Shown: positions 1-9,936 of the stretch, one piece after another
Numbering within the stretch: position 1 is the first letter of the stretch
Layout of the letters: every line of letters starts with the position of its first letter
Notes under the pieces: generated by a model
What the model saw: only the letters and a program-made list of their open reading frames with translations
Told to the model about the DNA's origin: nothing
Databases searched by the model: none
Position numbers and translations under genes: made by a program
Source: Alkalibacterium kapii
GTDB lineage: Bacteria > Bacillota > Bacilli > Lactobacillales > Carnobacteriaceae_A
Assembly: GCF_007988865.1 (NCBI RefSeq)
Contig: NZ_BJUY01000001.1
Location: 124,001 to 188,000 of the forward strand
Reading direction: 5' to 3'
DNA length: 64,000 bases

Positions 1-222
1 AGTCCTGCCGCCAATACCATTGAATCAGTCACTCTTTCAGGAGAAGCTTCATACGAGTACATCGAAAGGTATAATACGGAACTTTACGTCTGGAATCCGT
101 ATGAAGAATCATTAAAAGAGGCACAAAACGCTTTACGTGAACATCTTGAACTGGATTCTAAAACAGACAGAAATGAAATCAAAAACCCTGATGAATTGAT
201 TGAAGAGTCAGAGAAGAATTAA
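1..222 (+). CDS. C-terminal fragment of an unidentified protein
   Basis: An open frame runs from the first base to a TAA at 220-222, giving 73 residues with no start inside the window. The tail is acidic and ends in ...EESEKN. A stretch reading ALREHLELD resembles the C-terminal end of LytR-CpsA-Psr wall-polymer ligases, but that is a loose impression and not a secure call. A strong terminator follows at 284-345, as expected for the end of a transcription unit. The upstream sequence is needed to identify it. Confidence 0.6.
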   Translation, partial: SPAANTIESVTLSGEASYEYIERYNTELYVWNPYEESLKEAQNALREHLELDSKTDRNEIKNPDELIEESEKN

Positions 223-283
223 ACGATACGCTGAACATAGTACAGTCCAGTTTTAAAATCATCATCTAATTTTTTGTTTCATG

Positions 284-345
284 AAAAAATGTCACCACTC
301 TTAAAACGCCATTGCAGACGTTTTTATAGAGAGGTGACATTTTTT
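284..345. terminator. Bidirectional rho-independent terminator
   Basis: The arms AAAAAATGTCACC (284-296) and GGTGACATTTTTT (333-345) pair perfectly, and a second inner stem (AAAACG / CGTTTT) extends the hairpin. Flanking A and T runs let it serve both the partial gene on the left and nagB coming from the right. Confidence 0.85.
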
Positions 346-401
346 ATACTTATTTTAAAAGACAGAAAGCGGGCACATGTTGCAGTGTCAGCCTGATCAG
401 C

Positions 402-1124
402 TTACAACTTGCTGGCTGCTTCCTCATCTACGATCATGATGACATCCTGATGTTTCTGCAAAATACTGGCAGGTACTTCTTCTGTTACAGGTCCGTTGAC
501 AGTTTTTTCGATAGCATCTGCCTTATTGCTGCCAAAAGCCATTATAATGATCTTCTTAGCTGCCATAATTGATGCGATACCCATAGAGTAAGCATATTTA
601 GGCACTTCATCTTTTGATTCAAAATATCTTTTGTTCGCTTCGATCGTCTCATCAGTCAATGCTACTTTATGGGTAGTGCTGTCAAAGGATGTTCCAGGCT
701 CGTTGAAACCGATATGAGCATTCGTCCCAATACCTAGAATTTGGACATCGATAGGGTTATTTTCCAGGACTGTGTTGTAGCGCTCAATTTCCGCTTCTTC
801 TGGAGCCAATCCATCCGGAATATGTGTCTCTTTGAAAGGTTTTTCGTTGAAAAGCTGCTCTTGCATAAAATAAGCATAACTTTGAGGGTGTTCACTTCCT
901 ATCCCGATGTATTCATCAAGATTGACTGCTATTTTATCAGAAAAATCCAATTCACTTTCTCTAAGTTCTTTATAGAGCGTTTCGGGTGTGCTGCCTGTTG
1001 CCAGCCCAAACACTAGAGCATTCTTTTCCATAGCTTTCTTTATATGATCGAAAGCAAACTTACCGCCTTCTACTTTATCCTTTACGACTTCTATTTTTAT
1101 ATTCGATGAATTAATTGTACGCAT
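402..1124 (-). CDS. nagB: Glucosamine-6-phosphate deaminase
   Basis: Cytosolic enzyme converting glucosamine-6-phosphate to fructose-6-phosphate and ammonia, the last step of amino-sugar catabolism. The 240-residue length is right for the short Gram-positive NagB type. Visible motifs are GSTP (residues 44-47, phosphate binding), NLDEY with catalytic Asp70, and [14 protein letters not shown] (131-144), which carries the catalytic His137; the family more often has [12 protein letters not shown]. Its start overlaps the end of nagA by 14 bp, so the two are translationally coupled, and the product of NagA is its substrate. The terminator at 284-345 closes the operon. Confidence 0.95.
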   Translation of the reverse strand: MRTINSSNIKIEVVKDKVEGGKFAFDHIKKAMEKNALVFGLATGSTPETLYKELRESELDFSDKIAVNLDEYIGIGSEHPQSYAYFMQEQLFNEKPFKETHIPDGLAPEEAEIERYNTVLENNPIDVQILGIGTNAHIGFNEPGTSFDSTTHKVALTDETIEANKRYFESKDEVPKYAYSMGIASIMAAKKIIIMAFGSNKADAIEKTVNGPVTEEVPASILQKHQDVIMIVDEEAASKL

Positions 1125-2247
1125 TGATTTTTCCTCCTAATATCGTTTGTTTCAAATTATAATTGTTATCCAAAACGACCATATCTGCATCAAATCCCGG
1201 TTTCAGCTCTCCCTTGGAGGAAAGATTGAATTCTTTCGCTTGATTATATGAACTCATTTTTACGGCTTCTTTTACAGAACATCCAGTGAAGGCCATCATA
1301 TTTTTGAAGGCATCGATGAAAGTCAAAACACTCCCTGCTAGAGAACCATTGCTTAATCGGGCCTGCTTATCTTTCACGATGACTTTTTGTCCACCTAATT
1401 CACTTTCTCCTTCAGGTATCCCTTTGGCACGCATAGAATCAGTAATCAGCTCGATACCGTCAGCGCCTTTTGCCTTATACGCAAGTTTGACCATTTCTTC
1501 AGAAATATGAAACCCATCGACGATCATTTCAACTGTTACATCATCTTCGAGCAGACCAAAGCCGCTCACGCCGATTTCTCTGTGGTGCAGTCCCCGCTGA
1601 CCGTTGAATAGATGCGTGACATGGGATGCTTTTGATGCCTTGAGTTCAGCATATTTAGCTCCGGAATGTCCAGCAGAGAGAATGATATTATTCTCCTGAC
1701 AGTACGTCTCAAAATCACTGACATCCCCTGTTTCAGGTGCATAAGTGATCAGACGAATACGATGGCCACTCAATTCCTGCCATTTTTTCAGTATGTCAAG
1801 TTGCGCGAGTCTAATATACTCTTCTGGCTGAGCACCTTTATGATCTTTGGAAATAAAAGGGCCTTCAAGATGGATTCCTTGTATCATCGGGTTCATCTCT
1901 GCTGCTTCATTAATGGCTTTAAGAGAGGCCTCGATATTTTCATCCGACTGGGTCATGGTTGTCGGAAAATAGGAGGTGATCCCTTCCTGGAGCATTTTTT
2001 CAGTCATCTCGCTGATTTTTTCAGGGTCTGCATCCATGTTGTCACTGCCATAACCACCATGACTATGCACATCTATAAACCCGGGGATCACATATTGTCC
2101 TTTTGCATCTATTTCTTCATCTTCAGCCTGTTTCTCATAGGTGTCCATTTCACCCAAAGCAATGACCTTATCTGAGAAGCGAATAAACCCCTGTTTGATT
2201 TCCTGTTCACCTGATACGATGTGTGCATTTATATATACTTTCGTCAA
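1111..2247 (-). CDS. nagA: N-acetylglucosamine-6-phosphate deacetylase
   Basis: Removes the acetyl group from GlcNAc-6-phosphate to give glucosamine-6-phosphate for NagB. It is an amidohydrolase-superfamily TIM barrel of 378 residues, the normal length. The metal-binding HSH is at residues 61-63 in [10 protein letters not shown], followed further on by AGHSGA, the substrate-loop GVSGFG and the catalytic-Asp segment ITDSM. It is the first gene of the nagA-nagB operon. A 14-bp dyad 55 bp upstream (2302-2315) could be its operator. The pathway serves recycled peptidoglycan or environmental chitin sugars. Confidence 0.95.
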   Translation of the reverse strand: MTKVYINAHIVSGEQEIKQGFIRFSDKVIALGEMDTYEKQAEDEEIDAKGQYVIPGFIDVHSHGGYGSDNMDADPEKISEMTEKMLQEGITSYFPTTMTQSDENIEASLKAINEAAEMNPMIQGIHLEGPFISKDHKGAQPEEYIRLAQLDILKKWQELSGHRIRLITYAPETGDVSDFETYCQENNIILSAGHSGAKYAELKASKASHVTHLFNGQRGLHHREIGVSGFGLLEDDVTVEMIVDGFHISEEMVKLAYKAKGADGIELITDSMRAKGIPEGESELGGQKVIVKDKQARLSNGSLAGSVLTFIDAFKNMMAFTGCSVKEAVKMSSYNQAKEFNLSSKGELKPGFDADMVVLDNNYNLKQTILGGKINAYN

Positions 2248-2301
2248 TTTTAAAACTCCCTTCAGTTGATAACTAACATTTCCTCAAGTAGTAAACTTTT
2301 T

Positions 2302-2315
2302 GACCATACTTGGTC
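2302..2315. promoter_or_regulatory. Inverted repeat upstream of nagAB, possible operator
   Basis: GACCA-TACT-TGGTC is a perfect 5-bp dyad in the 78-bp gap between nadE and nagA. GntR-type NagR/DasR regulators of amino-sugar genes bind dyads built from TGGTC/GACCA half-sites, though their usual arrangement is TGGTCTAGACCA, so the half-sites here are in the reverse order. There is no T run beside it, which argues against a terminator. The assignment is an inference from position and sequence. Confidence 0.35.
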
Positions 2316-2325
2316 GAATCTGATC

Positions 2326-3156
2326 CTATTTCCAGAAATCGTCAAATACAGTCACGGGCATGTGCCGTTTATGTTGCGTCTGAAGATACCATTTCTCAAT
2401 TTGTCTTGCTGACTCTTCTGCTATTATTTTACCTTCCAGATAGTCATCGATTTCGTCATAAGTGACCCCTAGGGCTACTTCATCTGCAAGACTTGGTTTA
2501 TCGCTTTCAAGGTCAGCTGTCGGTATTTTATCGATGAGATGGATTGGCGCCTGCAGCTCTCTGAGCAACTGCCTGCCTTGCCTTTTATTCAAACGAAACA
2601 GCGGATTGATGTCTACACCACCGTCACCAAATTTTGTATAAAAGCCAGTCACTGACTCGGCTGAATGGTCCGTGCCAAGTACGACCCCATTCATATCCCC
2701 AGCTACTGCATACTGTACGATCATCCGTTCACGCGCTTTTATATTTCCTTTGTTGAAGTCGCTTAAAGTGAGTAAATTGGCTTCAATACTTTTTTCTGTA
2801 GCATCAACTGTTGGCTTGATATCCACACGCATGACTTTATCCGGTTCGATCCATTCTATAGCATCCATCGCATCCGTTTCATCCGACTGTACGCCATACG
2901 GCAACCGGACTGCTACAAAAAGATAATCCTGTTCGCCAGTTTCTTCTCTTAATTCTTTGACAGCCATTTGTGCCAATTTACCCAGCAGCGTTGAGTCCTG
3001 CCCTCCAGATATTCCAAGCACCAGAGATTTAAGGAATAAGTGCTTTTTTAAATAATCTTTCATAAAGTCGATCGAACGCCGGATCTCTTTTTTTGGATCA
3101 ATAGTAGGAGAAACCTTCATTTTCGCTACTATTTCCTTCTGTATTTCAGACAGCAT
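2326..3156 (-). CDS. nadE: NH3-dependent NAD(+) synthetase
   Basis: Amidates nicotinate adenine dinucleotide to NAD using ATP and ammonia. The PP-loop signature SGGQDST is at residues 50-56 and the 276-residue length matches the ammonia-only form; no N-terminal glutaminase domain is present. A GAGGGGG ribosome binding site lies 8 bp before the ATG. The gene follows pncB by 35 bp on the same strand, so the two form a nicotinate salvage operon. nadD, the step between them, is not in the window. Confidence 0.95.
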   Translation of the reverse strand: MLSEIQKEIVAKMKVSPTIDPKKEIRRSIDFMKDYLKKHLFLKSLVLGISGGQDSTLLGKLAQMAVKELREETGEQDYLFVAVRLPYGVQSDETDAMDAIEWIEPDKVMRVDIKPTVDATEKSIEANLLTLSDFNKGNIKARERMIVQYAVAGDMNGVVLGTDHSAESVTGFYTKFGDGGVDINPLFRLNKRQGRQLLRELQAPIHLIDKIPTADLESDKPSLADEVALGVTYDEIDDYLEGKIIAEESARQIEKWYLQTQHKRHMPVTVFDDFWK

Positions 3157-3191
3157 CTTTATTTCCCCCTCTTTTATTGCTTATTTTTCAT

Positions 3192-4673
3192 CTAGAATTT
3201 TGAATGTATAGCAGATGTATCCTTTGCCGTTTCTTTAAATAACTGGATCGTTTCCACTTTACTGTCAAAAAGCTTTTGTGAAAGGTCAACAGGGTAAGGC
3301 TCAGGATTCAGTAAACGTGTATGTTCCTCCCACTGTTCTTTGAGGCTTTTTTTTGCATACGCTTTGATTTCTTCAAGCGTCGGCAACTCATAGACAAGGG
3401 TTCCATCCACTATGATGTCTTGAAGCAGTGGACGCGCACTGAAATCTTTTAATGTCTTGTTGATATATGTGTACTGCGGGTGAAACATGAACAGCTCATC
3501 CTGCTTATCTGGTCGTTCATCATATAGCGCTACATAATCTCCTTCAGGTTTTACACCGTTATAAGAGCGTATACGCCATACCTGTTTTTTTCCTGGTGTC
3601 GTTATCTTAGATGCATTGGATGTCAGCTTTAAGGTTGGATACATTTTCTGATCGTCCCCTTCAACAGCAACTATTTTATATACGCCTCCCAAAGCCGGCT
3701 GGTCAAAAGCCGTGATCATCTTAGTGCCCACACCCCAGACATCTATTTTAGCACCCTGCATTTTGAGATTCAAAATGGTTTCGGCATTCAAATCATTGGA
3801 AACGTAAATTTTCGCTTCAGGGTAGCCTGCTTCATCCAATTGTCGTCTGACCCGTTTAGACAAATAAGAAAGATCGCCGGAGTCGAGTCGGACACCAAGA
3901 AAGTTGATTTTGTCACCCATTTCGTCGGCAACCTTGATGGCATTAGGAACCCCTGAATCCAGGGTGTGGTAGGTATCTACCAGGAATACACAGTCTTTAT
4001 GTGTTTCGGCATATGACTTAAAGGCGTGATATTCGTTGCGGTAAGCTTGAACTAATGCATGAGCGTGGGTTCCAGATGTTGGTATGCCGAATATTTTGCC
4101 AGCTCTGGTATTGCTGGTCGCATCGCATCCTCCTATATAAGTCGCCCGTGCTCCCCATAATGAAGCGTCAAATTCCTGTGCCCGTCTTGCTCCAAATTCT
4201 AAAATGGGGTCATCTCCAGCCGCAGTCTTTATCTGAGATGCTTTAGTAGCAATAAGGGTTTGAAAATTAACAATATTTAAAAGTGCAGTTTCTATAAGTT
4301 GACAGTCGGCAATCGGCCCTTCAACTTGGATCAGCGGCTCGTTGGCAAAGGCCACCTCTCCCTCTTTGAAAGCTCGAAGTGTCCCTGTAAATTTCCATTC
4401 TTTTAAATACGTTAAAAAATCTTCCGGGAATTCTTTTGTTTCTCTTAAATAGCTGATATCCGTCTCACTAAAAGAGAGCTTTTGTATATACTGAACCACT
4501 CTTTCCAGTCCCGCAAATATTGTGTAGCCCATTCCAAAAGGATTATTCCGGTAATATACTTCAAAAACAGCTTTATTAAGGTGATTTTTCTTTTTCCAGT
4601 ACGTGTAGATCATATTGAGTTCATAAAAATCAGTATGTAATGCCACGCTGTCATCCACATAGGTCTGTGCCAT
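3192..4673 (-). CDS. pncB: Nicotinate phosphoribosyltransferase
   Basis: Couples nicotinate and PRPP, with ATP, to nicotinate mononucleotide in the NAD salvage (Preiss-Handler) route. The frame could begin at 4721, but the extra codons there (EGGKK) are the Shine-Dalgarno GAAGGAGGAAAA itself, so the start is placed at 4673 (MAQTYVDD), giving 493 residues. Recognisable segments are EFGARRAQ and the SGTHAHALVQ loop, which holds the conserved histidine of the family. It is the first gene of the pncB-nadE operon. Confidence 0.93.
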   Translation of the reverse strand: MAQTYVDDSVALHTDFYELNMIYTYWKKKNHLNKAVFEVYYRNNPFGMGYTIFAGLERVVQYIQKLSFSETDISYLRETKEFPEDFLTYLKEWKFTGTLRAFKEGEVAFANEPLIQVEGPIADCQLIETALLNIVNFQTLIATKASQIKTAAGDDPILEFGARRAQEFDASLWGARATYIGGCDATSNTRAGKIFGIPTSGTHAHALVQAYRNEYHAFKSYAETHKDCVFLVDTYHTLDSGVPNAIKVADEMGDKINFLGVRLDSGDLSYLSKRVRRQLDEAGYPEAKIYVSNDLNAETILNLKMQGAKIDVWGVGTKMITAFDQPALGGVYKIVAVEGDDQKMYPTLKLTSNASKITTPGKKQVWRIRSYNGVKPEGDYVALYDERPDKQDELFMFHPQYTYINKTLKDFSARPLLQDIIVDGTLVYELPTLEEIKAYAKKSLKEQWEEHTRLLNPEPYPVDLSQKLFDSKVETIQLFKETAKDTSAIHSKF

Positions 4674-4773
4674 TTTTTTTCCTCCTTCATAAATATCGTT
4701 TCTCGTATTATAGTATAGCATAACTCATGTATTCTTGCGCTTATTCTGTATATAAAGTCTTTATAGCTATAAC

Positions 4774-4812
4774 AAAAAAACCCTGAAATAAACTGTTGTC
4801 TATTTCGGGGGT
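4774..4812 (-). terminator. Terminator overlapping the end of the GT4 gene
   Basis: Read on the minus strand, AACCCCCGAAATA pairs with TATTTCAGGGTT around a short loop and is followed by seven T residues. The 5' arm lies inside the last codons of the glycosyltransferase gene, so the stop codon sits within the hairpin. Confidence 0.7.
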
Positions 4813-5897
4813 TCTGTCAAGATTTTTTTATAAAAAGCCAATACTGACTGCGCTTGTTTCTTCAATGTAAACATTTCAGCATGTTTATAAAGCTGTTTCC
4901 CTTTAAACCTCAGCTCATCTTTTTCCCATGAATGATAGGCATCTTCCAGTGCTCTTTTCAAGGCATAGCGATCATTGGGGGCAACAAGCCAGCCCATCGA
5001 TTTGTCTTTGATTATTTTGTTTACATCGCCTACATTTGAAGCAATAGCCGGCACCTTTTGGCTTGCCGCTTCCAGAAGCGATAACGGGAATGTTTCGCTC
5101 AAGGAAGGGAGGACAAACACATCTGCCTGGGCCAGCACTTTTTTGATTTCCCCTGCAGACAACCAGCCTTTAAACTGAATCTGGTGTTCTAATCCGTATT
5201 CTGCCGCTTTTCTACTCAGGCTGTTCAAGTCTTCACCATCCCCGCAAACCATCCATCGCCAATTACTTTTATCAAAAGTTGCCAGTACATCCATAAGCAG
5301 GGTATTGCCTTTGATTTCGGTCAGCCTTCCTACAGTAACCAGAGTAAACAACTGTGTTTTTCCTGAGTTTGGTCGAGAAGGTGATTCAGGGAACAAGATA
5401 CCATTGTGGATGACCTTTATCTGATCAGAATCTACATCTCTACTTTGGATATAAGACTTGATTTCATTGGAAACAGCTATGACACCATCTGCTTTATTGA
5501 ACGTACGGATATGGATACTTTCAAATACCTTTCCCTTAAGTCCTTGATTATTAAAATCCATCAACGGATGACTGTGCAAAGTTATTATCCATTTCAACTT
5601 GACAAACGGCTTTAAAAATGCGAAGAGGGTATTTGCCCGAGGTCCGTGAGTATGTACAAGTGAATAACCCTGTTTTTCAATAAATCGCTTCAATCGAAAT
5701 AACACACTGAGATCAAACTGGCTTTTTTGCTCGAAAACATATACATTTATATTTTCTTGACGAGCCGCCTTTGCTACAGGACCTTCTTCAAAAACGATCA
5801 AGTCGATCTGCTGATTCTTAAGCTCTTTGAGCAGGGAGACGATATGAACGCGTCCGCCCCCCGTTTCATTTCCGGCATTCAAAAAAAATGTCTTCAT
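4800..5897 (-). CDS. Family 4 glycosyltransferase (GT-B fold)
   Basis: 365 residues with the two-domain layout of GT4 retaining transferases. The N-terminal half has a glycine-rich NETGGGR loop near residue 10 and the C-terminal half has VTVGRLTEIKG and the E-x7-E signature in SETFPLSLLEAAS. It probably transfers a nucleotide-activated sugar to a lipid-linked or surface polymer on the cytoplasmic face of the membrane. The start overlaps the end of the upstream WecG/TagA gene by 4 bp, so the two are translationally coupled. Donor and acceptor cannot be read from the sequence. Confidence 0.85.
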   Translation of the reverse strand: MKTFFLNAGNETGGGRVHIVSLLKELKNQQIDLIVFEEGPVAKAARQENINVYVFEQKSQFDLSVLFRLKRFIEKQGYSLVHTHGPRANTLFAFLKPFVKLKWIITLHSHPLMDFNNQGLKGKVFESIHIRTFNKADGVIAVSNEIKSYIQSRDVDSDQIKVIHNGILFPESPSRPNSGKTQLFTLVTVGRLTEIKGNTLLMDVLATFDKSNWRWMVCGDGEDLNSLSRKAAEYGLEHQIQFKGWLSAGEIKKVLAQADVFVLPSLSETFPLSLLEAASQKVPAIASNVGDVNKIIKDKSMGWLVAPNDRYALKRALEDAYHSWEKDELRFKGKQLYKHAEMFTLKKQAQSVLAFYKKILTEPPK

Positions 5898-6631
5898 TGG
5901 CCTTTTTCCTTTTTCTTCTGTCTATAAACTTGTTTGATAAATCTGGGGAGCACTGCCATTCTTTTGTATCTCGATGGTTGTCTGACCAGGCGGTACAACC
6001 ACTCTATGTGGAGAGACTGTATCAAAGCAGGTGCTCGCTTAGTCTTTCCAGACAGAACATCAAAACTTCCTCCTACCCCAACGGCTATGCCATGAGAAGC
6101 TTGACTTAAATAATTACTTATCCATTTTTCTTGTCTTGGAAAGCCAAAAGCTACAAAAATCAAGTCAGGTTCAGTGGCTTTTACCTTTTCAATCATTTCA
6201 GGATCCGCATGATTAAAATAACCGTGATGATACCCTGCAATATTTATATTTGGCCATTTTTTTTTCACTCTCGATACTGTTGATTCAATGACTTCTTCTT
6301 CTGCACCGATAAAATAGACATTCCTTTTCTCTAAATCAGCCATTTCCAGTAACCCTAGCATAAGTTCATATCCTGGTACACGTTCTTTGATAGGTTTACC
6401 TAGAGTACGTGATGCTTTTACGATACCAATACCGTCCGGGGCTATATAATCTGCCTGAAGCAATAACTTATAATAATCTTCATTGTCATGTGCATACATG
6501 ACAATCTCAGGATTTGCAGTTACCAGAAAAGTTTTCTGCCTATTATTCATGCGTTTATATAAAGCATTTAAAAAGTCCTTTCGAGTTATGTTATCGAACG
6601 GTATCCCTAGAATCGTTACTTTGGTTTCCAT
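5894..6631 (-). CDS. WecG/TagA/CpsF family glycosyltransferase
   Basis: Members add N-acetylmannosamine(uronate) or a related sugar to an undecaprenyl-linked acceptor in wall teichoic acid or polysaccharide assembly. The protein has the family hallmarks ANPEIVMYA, DGIGIVKASR, the FVAFGFPRQEKWI block and VGVGGSFDVLSG. The start at 6631 (METKVTIL) is preferred over 6646 because GGTGAG lies 8 bp upstream of it; this gives 245 residues. Paired with the GT4 gene downstream, it suggests a small surface-glycan module, but no other polysaccharide genes are nearby. Confidence 0.88.
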   Translation of the reverse strand: METKVTILGIPFDNITRKDFLNALYKRMNNRQKTFLVTANPEIVMYAHDNEDYYKLLLQADYIAPDGIGIVKASRTLGKPIKERVPGYELMLGLLEMADLEKRNVYFIGAEEEVIESTVSRVKKKWPNINIAGYHHGYFNHADPEMIEKVKATEPDLIFVAFGFPRQEKWISNYLSQASHGIAVGVGGSFDVLSGKTKRAPALIQSLHIEWLYRLVRQPSRYKRMAVLPRFIKQVYRQKKKEKGQ

Positions 6632-6708
6632 TGTATGCTCACCCATTCTACTGACTTTTACTGCATAGTGATCATGATCAGGTGAACGATCAGCTTATAC
6701 TTCACCCA

Positions 6709-7701
6709 TCAATCCGATGAAACATCATTTTTTCCATTCTCTTTGACTTTTGATAATAATCTGTCAGCACGGTTAAAAATCTGACTGACGGTTTCATTTT
6801 CTCTATATTCAGCAACTCCCGAACTGATCGTCACTTCAGCCGGTTCGCTGAATTTGTGGCTTTTCAGTTTACCATGAATTGTTTCAGCAATTTTCTTTGC
6901 CTCGTTTTTCTTGACATCAGGGAGGATTATTAGAAACTTTCCTCCTTCAAAAGTGCCTGCCGGAAAGTCAGGGTTCAAAGTGTCCTTAATTGCTTTGGCA
7001 GCTGCTTTTATGACTTCATCACCGAATAAGGGACCGAACAATGCGTTCTGGTGTTCAAGATTGTCGATATCTAAAATAATCAAAGAAACCGTTTGACGAC
7101 TGTGTTTATTCACTTCAGATAAAATCTGACCTAATTTAACGAGAATATTAGTGCGATTAAATAAACCTGTCAATTTATCCAGTTTTGACAGTTGCGCCCA
7201 TTCTTTGTTTGCTTTTTCTAGTTCCGCTTTTTCAGCCTCATAATTTGTTATGTCAAAAACAATGCCGGAAAGAAACAGCGGTTCACCACTTATTGAACGC
7301 TGAGTAACTGTTCCCCGGTCATAATAGGTTTTATACGATCCATCTTTAGCCTGGATTCTATATTTCACTTCCCAGACGGGAATCTTACCTGATAAATGAT
7401 CTTTCATGACTTTCATAACATGTTCGTAATCTTCTGGATGCAGGCGATTAGTGAAAAACTGGAAATCAACAAACTCTGGAAGGTCTTCTTTTTTGAAACC
7501 CAGGGCTTCGGCTTTTTTCGGATTAAATGAAACTTTATTTTCTTTGAAATCCCAGAACCAGTGTCCTAAATTGCCGATCCATGAAAACTCCAGTGAATCC
7601 TGCTGCTCTTGCAGATTTAAAAGCTCTTTGTTCAAACGTTTGACTGCCTCCAGCTCATTTCTCAATCGTCTGATTTCTCTCTCTTGATTTTCATCACTCA
7701 T
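6709..7701 (-). CDS. PAS-GGDEF protein with degenerate active site
   Basis: A cytosolic protein of 330 residues: an N-terminal coiled coil (about 1-35), a PAS domain with PAC-like end (about 40-155) and a GGDEF domain (about 172-328). The GGDEF domain keeps DKLTGLFNR (175-183) and the metal-binding DID (211-213). The signature loop, however, reads EGGKF (252-256) where (G)GDEF is expected, and the substrate-binding ND pair is NA (219-220). It is therefore unlikely to make cyclic di-GMP. A sensor or nucleotide-binding role is an inference. The start at 7701 follows AAAGGAGG. Confidence 0.85.
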   Translation of the reverse strand: MSDENQEREIRRLRNELEAVKRLNKELLNLQEQQDSLEFSWIGNLGHWFWDFKENKVSFNPKKAEALGFKKEDLPEFVDFQFFTNRLHPEDYEHVMKVMKDHLSGKIPVWEVKYRIQAKDGSYKTYYDRGTVTQRSISGEPLFLSGIVFDITNYEAEKAELEKANKEWAQLSKLDKLTGLFNRTNILVKLGQILSEVNKHSRQTVSLIILDIDNLEHQNALFGPLFGDEVIKAAAKAIKDTLNPDFPAGTFEGGKFLIILPDVKKNEAKKIAETIHGKLKSHKFSEPAEVTISSGVAEYRENETVSQIFNRADRLLSKVKENGKNDVSSD

Positions 7702-7842
7702 CTCATCCGCCTCCTTTTTACCAGTATAGTACAGTCTGGTCATATTTTATATTCAGTAACGGCAGATTTCTGTGTCCATCATGAGATCCGTCACACAATC
7801 GTCATAAATTCACTTTACATTTCTGCCCGATCACTTTTCTTT

Positions 7843-8766
7843 CTAGTGCTTTTTAAGCAGCAGCAGATCGATAAAATGATCCGTTGTTTTATGCAGGATC
7901 ATATCTGCTCTAAACCGTGTAGGCAATATAAATTCTTCCAGGTTTTTAAGATTTATTTTTCTCCAGACCTTGCGTGCCATATCAAAGGCTTCTTTTTTGT
8001 CTCCAATAGCATAGGGATAATAATAGTTGGACGGGTCTTTAAAAGCAGTCTTCAACAATAGTCCGAAACGCTCAAGGTACCACTTTTCTATTTTCTTAGG
8101 TTCGGCATCAACATAAAAACTGAAATCAAAAAAATCACTGACAAATATCTTTTCGTTCGTGGGAAGCTGAAGGACGTTGATCCCTTCAACAATTAAAATA
8201 TCCGGATGATCGATTACTTCAAATTCGCCCGGCACGATATCATACAGACGGTGAGAGTAAAGAGGAACTTCAATATTTCTTCTACCACTCTTAACATCTC
8301 CCATAAAACTGATCAACCGGTGCATATCGTAACTTTCTGGAAATCCTTTACGGTTCAACAGGCCACGTTCTTCTAAAACGCTGTTAGGATAAAGAAAGCC
8401 ATCCGTTGTGATCAGACTGACCTTCAAGTCCGGATAAGCACGTGCCATCATTGTCTGGAGAAATCGTGCCAGCGTACTTTTCCCTACCGCCACGCTTCCG
8501 GCAATACCGATGATATAGGGATCCCTTTTGTGTGGTTTGCTTAAAAAATGCTTGATTTCATCTTGTCTTTCATGGTAATGCTTAATGTATTTGTCTAAAA
8601 TTTCTAATATGGGTAAATAAATTTCTTTTACATCCATAACTGAAACATTATCATTTAAAGACCTTAATGCTTCTACTTCAGCATCTGTAAGCATCATTTT
8701 TTTATCTTTATTCAATTCTTTCCACTCTTGACGATTGATTATAAAAAAGGAATCTGAATCCTTCAT
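7843..8766 (-). CDS. coaA: Pantothenate kinase type I
   Basis: Phosphorylates pantothenate, the first committed step of coenzyme A synthesis. The P-loop GSVAVGKST sits near residue 90, and the TTDGFLYPN and FPESYD segments are diagnostic for the bacterial CoaA (PanK-I) family. The 307-residue length is typical. It stands alone, divergent from the mevalonate operon, with about 210 bp between them. No terminator with a T run is evident between it and the next gene. Confidence 0.95.
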   Translation of the reverse strand: MKDSDSFFIINRQEWKELNKDKKMMLTDAEVEALRSLNDNVSVMDVKEIYLPILEILDKYIKHYHERQDEIKHFLSKPHKRDPYIIGIAGSVAVGKSTLARFLQTMMARAYPDLKVSLITTDGFLYPNSVLEERGLLNRKGFPESYDMHRLISFMGDVKSGRRNIEVPLYSHRLYDIVPGEFEVIDHPDILIVEGINVLQLPTNEKIFVSDFFDFSFYVDAEPKKIEKWYLERFGLLLKTAFKDPSNYYYPYAIGDKKEAFDMARKVWRKINLKNLEEFILPTRFRADMILHKTTDHFIDLLLLKKH

Positions 8767-8979
8767 GCGAAGACCTCCACTCTTATCATATTTATCTTTA
8801 ACAGTTTACCAAATTTCTATACGCTTTCACACTACTGATTGATATTCTTTGATATTCTGATTTATACAAAACTTTAGCATCCTGTGATATGATAAAATGA
8901 ATGGGTATATACAACCAGTTCATTTAACTGAGTTTCAAATCAACGTTGTAAAATGAAACAGACAAAAAGAGGTGAGTTT

Positions 8980-9936
8980 ATGAAGAGTACTTCAGCATCA
9001 CACAGTGGGAAAGCTCATGGGAAAATTATTCTCATTGGTGAACATGCTGTTGTTTATGGTGAACCCGCGATCGCTATTCCGTTTAAAGCAGCATCGGTAG
9101 AAGTCATCATAAAAAAAACAGACAGACCTGTTACGATTACATCAAATTATTACGCCGGTGCTTTGAGTAAGGCTCCGAAAGAATTAAATTATTTAAGTGT
9201 TTTATTACAAAAAATCAGCAGCGATTTTAAAAAAACGATTGATCATATTGACATCAATATAACCAGTCACATCCCACCTGAGAGGGGAATGGGATCAAGC
9301 GCGGCTGTTTCAATGGCCTTTGTTCAGGCGCTTTTATCGTATTTCGATATAAGTTTAGAAAAAGAGCAGCTTTTATATTATGTTGATCTTTCAGAAAAAA
9401 TAATTCATGGTAACCCCAGTGGCATCGATGCACGCATTACCAGCAGCGAAGAACCCCTTTTTTATAAAAAAGGATATGTTTTCGAATCACTCCCTTTAAA
9501 TATAAGCGGTTATCTTGTCGTCGCTGATACAGGTGAAACAGGCCAAACTAGTCGAGCCGTCGCAGATGTAGCCAAGGCGCTGAAAAACAACTATGAAATA
9601 GCTGAGCCATTGATCCGACATATTGGAGAACTGACTCTGAAGGCTAAATCAGCTATTTTCAACAATGATCTTTACACACTGGGCCGGACACTCTCAAAGG
9701 CGCACGAATCTCTCAAACAACTAACAGTCAGTAATAACAGTCTGGATCAGCTGGTCAAGACTGCCTTGGAAGCTGGTGCATTAGGCGCTAAGCTGACTGG
9801 AGGCGGACGTGGCGGCTGTATGATCGCACTGGCCACCTCCAGAAAAAAAGCAGAGAGTATTGAACATAAACTACTAAAACAGGGAGCCGCAAAAACTTGG
9901 ATCCACAGGCTCAAAGGAGAGGATATAAATGAGTAA
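8980..9936 (+). CDS. mvk: Mevalonate kinase
   Basis: Phosphorylates mevalonate to 5-phosphomevalonate, the entry step of the lower mevalonate pathway to isopentenyl diphosphate. It is a GHMP kinase: GKIILIGEHAVVYG opens the protein, the ATP-binding PPERGMGSSAA is at residues 99-109 and KLTGGGRGGC is the C-terminal motif 3. The start at 8980 follows GAGGTGA, giving 318 residues; the upstream in-frame ATG at 8953 has no ribosome site. It is first in a four- or five-gene operon and overlaps mvaD by 8 bp. A 10-bp direct repeat (TTGATATTCT-like) lies in the leader near 8839-8859. Confidence 0.95.
   Translation: MKSTSASHSGKAHGKIILIGEHAVVYGEPAIAIPFKAASVEVIIKKTDRPVTITSNYYAGALSKAPKELNYLSVLLQKISSDFKKTIDHIDINITSHIPPERGMGSSAAVSMAFVQALLSYFDISLEKEQLLYYVDLSEKIIHGNPSGIDARITSSEEPLFYKKGYVFESLPLNISGYLVVADTGETGQTSRAVADVAKALKNNYEIAEPLIRHIGELTLKAKSAIFNNDLYTLGRTLSKAHESLKQLTVSNNSLDQLVKTALEAGALGAKLTGGGRGGCMIALATSRKKAESIEHKLLKQGAAKTWIHRLKGEDINE

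Noticed and set aside
6669..6680. Palindrome TGATCATGATCA between the GGDEF and WecG/TagA genes
   Set aside because: A 12-bp palindrome of low complexity (two TGATCA units); no promoter boxes could be aligned with it.
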